A model generated the notes under the pieces. The model saw only the letters and a program-made list of their open reading frames with translations, did not search any database and was not told the origin of the DNA. Below are positions 16,221-17,287 of a stretch of 17,287 nucleotides of DNA, in pieces. The stretch is from NCBI GenBank assembly GCA_036005845.1, contig DASYQD010000080.1, positions 1 to 17,287 of the forward strand. Direction: 5' to 3'. A program made the translations under genes and the position numbers. This DNA is from DASYQD01 sp036005845 (GTDB taxonomy: Bacteria; Acidobacteriota; Thermoanaerobaculia; Multivoradales; JAIOJS01). Numbering within the stretch: the first letter of the stretch is position 1; every line of letters starts with the position of its first letter.

Positions 16221-17287
16221 ATGAAACGCATGGTACCGATGACCGTCGCCCTGCTTGCCGGCCTCGCCTCGTTCGGCCTCGCGTCCGCGGCACAGGGAGG
16301 GCAGCAGACGCTGTTCCCCGACCTGCGCGGCGAGGACTTCCCGGAGCGGGCCAACGAGGTTCGCTTCGAGTGGCTGGAGGCAACTCGCGGCTCGCTGGTG
16401 GGCCATGCCTTCCACACCCGTCCGGGCGAGATCGTGTTCCCCAGCCTGGTGACGGCGGCGGTCTCGGTCGATCGTGAGACGGGCGCGCCGGTCCTCCAGG
16501 TCGTCCGCCTCGACGACGACTGCCTGGCCTTTGCCGCCGCGACGGATGTGGCGCCGGAGAAGGGCTGCCTCGCCGTCACCGTTGCCGAGATCGCGCCGGG
16601 TGTCGCGCGCCTGACCCTGCAGGCCCGTTTCTTCGACTACCAGCTCCACTTCTACCTCGTCCAGTCGCGCGAGGACGCCGCCGAGTGGAACCTCGCGCCC
16701 AGCGGCCGCAGGGGAGAACCGCAGGTCCTCCGCCTGCGGACGAGCGAAGCCGACGGCTCCGTAGTCGCCGACTGGGAGCTGTCGTATCGCGACGAGCGCC
16801 ACCAGGTGTCGCTGCCGCTCCACGTGACATTGCCGGCCGGTGCATTGAGGGACGCCGGCCTTTCGGCGACCCAGGCCGCTCTCGCCAGCTCCCCGGAGCT
16901 GTTCTACGACATGGCCGATTTCCTCGTCTGGCAGGTGCTGCGCGAGGACGAGACGGTCGACGAGCTACCTCCCTCCCCCGGCGAGGAGGATGACGACGAG
17001 TGCAAGGTCCTCACGGACTGCCCCGCGGAGTACCAGTCCTGCACCCCGACGACCGGCGGCTGGCTCGCCTGCAGCGGCATGGGCGGTGGATGGGGCGGCG
17101 TAGCGTGCGAGTTGGGTGGCTGCGGAGGAGGTGGGGGCTCGATACGCAGCGCAGAGGACTGGGCTCCCGGCTCGGCGACGACCTATCCTGCCGCCGCGTC
17201 GCCTCGATTCAGCGGCCTCGTTGCGGTCTCGGGCGGTTACCAACTCAAGTACGATCTCACCAGCGTCCTTCAGGCGAGTAACTCGGG
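16221..17287 (+). CDS. Secreted Cys/Gly-rich protein, N-terminal part (cut by window edge)
   Basis: An open frame from ATG 16221 to the window end (355 full codons, no stop). AGAGGAAA about six bases upstream is a good ribosome site. The signal peptide is about residues 1-24 (MVPMTVALLAGLASFGLASA). Residues about 30-250 look like one or two beta-rich domains, including FPDLRGEDFPERANEVRFEW and VARLTLQARFFDYQLHFYLV; I do not recognise the family. An acidic hinge (DELPPSPGEEDDDE) leads into a Cys-rich stretch with CKVLTDC, SC, ACSGMGGGWGGVACELGGC and GGGGG at about residues 258-305, suggesting disulfides or a metal site in an extracytoplasmic setting. Further Ser/Gly-rich sequence continues past the edge. 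The gene is divergent from the small nucleotidyltransferase and may be controlled by the GAGCAGGT boxes. Confidence 0.7.
   Translation, partial: MKRMVPMTVALLAGLASFGLASAAQGGQQTLFPDLRGEDFPERANEVRFEWLEATRGSLVGHAFHTRPGEIVFPSLVTAAVSVDRETGAPVLQVVRLDDDCLAFAAATDVAPEKGCLAVTVAEIAPGVARLTLQARFFDYQLHFYLVQSREDAAEWNLAPSGRRGEPQVLRLRTSEADGSVVADWELSYRDERHQVSLPLHVTLPAGALRDAGLSATQAALASSPELFYDMADFLVWQVLREDETVDELPPSPGEEDDDECKVLTDCPAEYQSCTPTTGGWLACSGMGGGWGGVACELGGCGGGGGSIRSAEDWAPGSATTYPAAASPRFSGLVAVSGGYQLKYDLTSVLQASNS

Noticed and set aside
16105..16383. N-terminal extension of the small nucleotidyltransferase upstream to 16383
   Set aside because: The extra residues are Arg/Pro-rich and overlap the start of the divergent secreted-protein gene. 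A strong ribosome site supports GTG 16104.

Overview
The window is about 70% GC bacterial chromosome, read almost end to end by protein genes on both strands. No rRNA, tRNA, CRISPR array or insertion sequence was seen, and no gene-free stretch exceeds about 140 bases. The orphan MacB/FtsX-type permease (ADOP family), the large secreted repeat protein ending in a GFESG...W tail, and the codon use together suggest an Acidobacteriota-like organism, possibly Thermoanaerobaculia. This placement is an inference and is not proved by any marker gene.

Layout. 1-341 (-): start of a polytopic membrane protein, cut by the window edge. 414-1712 (+): secreted phospholipase D/cardiolipin-synthase-like protein. 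1782-2342 (+): AhpD-like peroxidase-related protein whose frame is crossed by an in-frame TGA exactly at the second cysteine of the CxxC active site. A compact hairpin follows the TGA, so this is best read as a selenoprotein (CxxU) with a bacterial SECIS element. 2372-3064 (-): TetR-family regulator, convergent with the selenoprotein. 3169-4194 (+): secreted transglutaminase-like/TPR protein, divergent from tetR, with a 16-bp palindrome inside its putative promoter. 4316-5683 (-): stand-alone SecD periplasmic-domain protein. 5720-8641 (+): large secreted BNR/Asp-box protein. 8663-10654 (-): serine beta-lactamase-like hydrolase. 10739-11869 (+): unrecognised protein. 11953-13008 (+): GSU2403-type nucleotidyltransferase-fold protein. 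13145-15526 (+): ADOP permease. 15538-16104 (-): second, small nucleotidyltransferase. 16221-17287 (+): secreted Cys/Gly-rich protein, cut by the window edge.

How the genes relate. Most genes appear to be single transcription units; the frequent strand changes argue against a single operon. Two functional themes can be defended. The first is an envelope/secreted set: PLD, transglutaminase-TPR, SecD-like, BNR, beta-lactamase-like, ADOP, and the Cys/Gly-rich protein. The second is a redox/regulatory pair: the Sec-containing AhpD-like protein beside a TetR regulator. Two different nucleotidyltransferase-fold proteins within 4.2 kb resemble toxin-antitoxin-type NTases, but no clear antitoxin is visible next to either.

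The main discovery candidate is the hidden selenoprotein. An ordinary gene caller splits it into two short ORFs or calls it a pseudogene. The active-site spacing (E-x11-C-x2-U-x3-H), the SECIS-like stem-loop and the locally A/T-rich third positions under that stem all support read-through.
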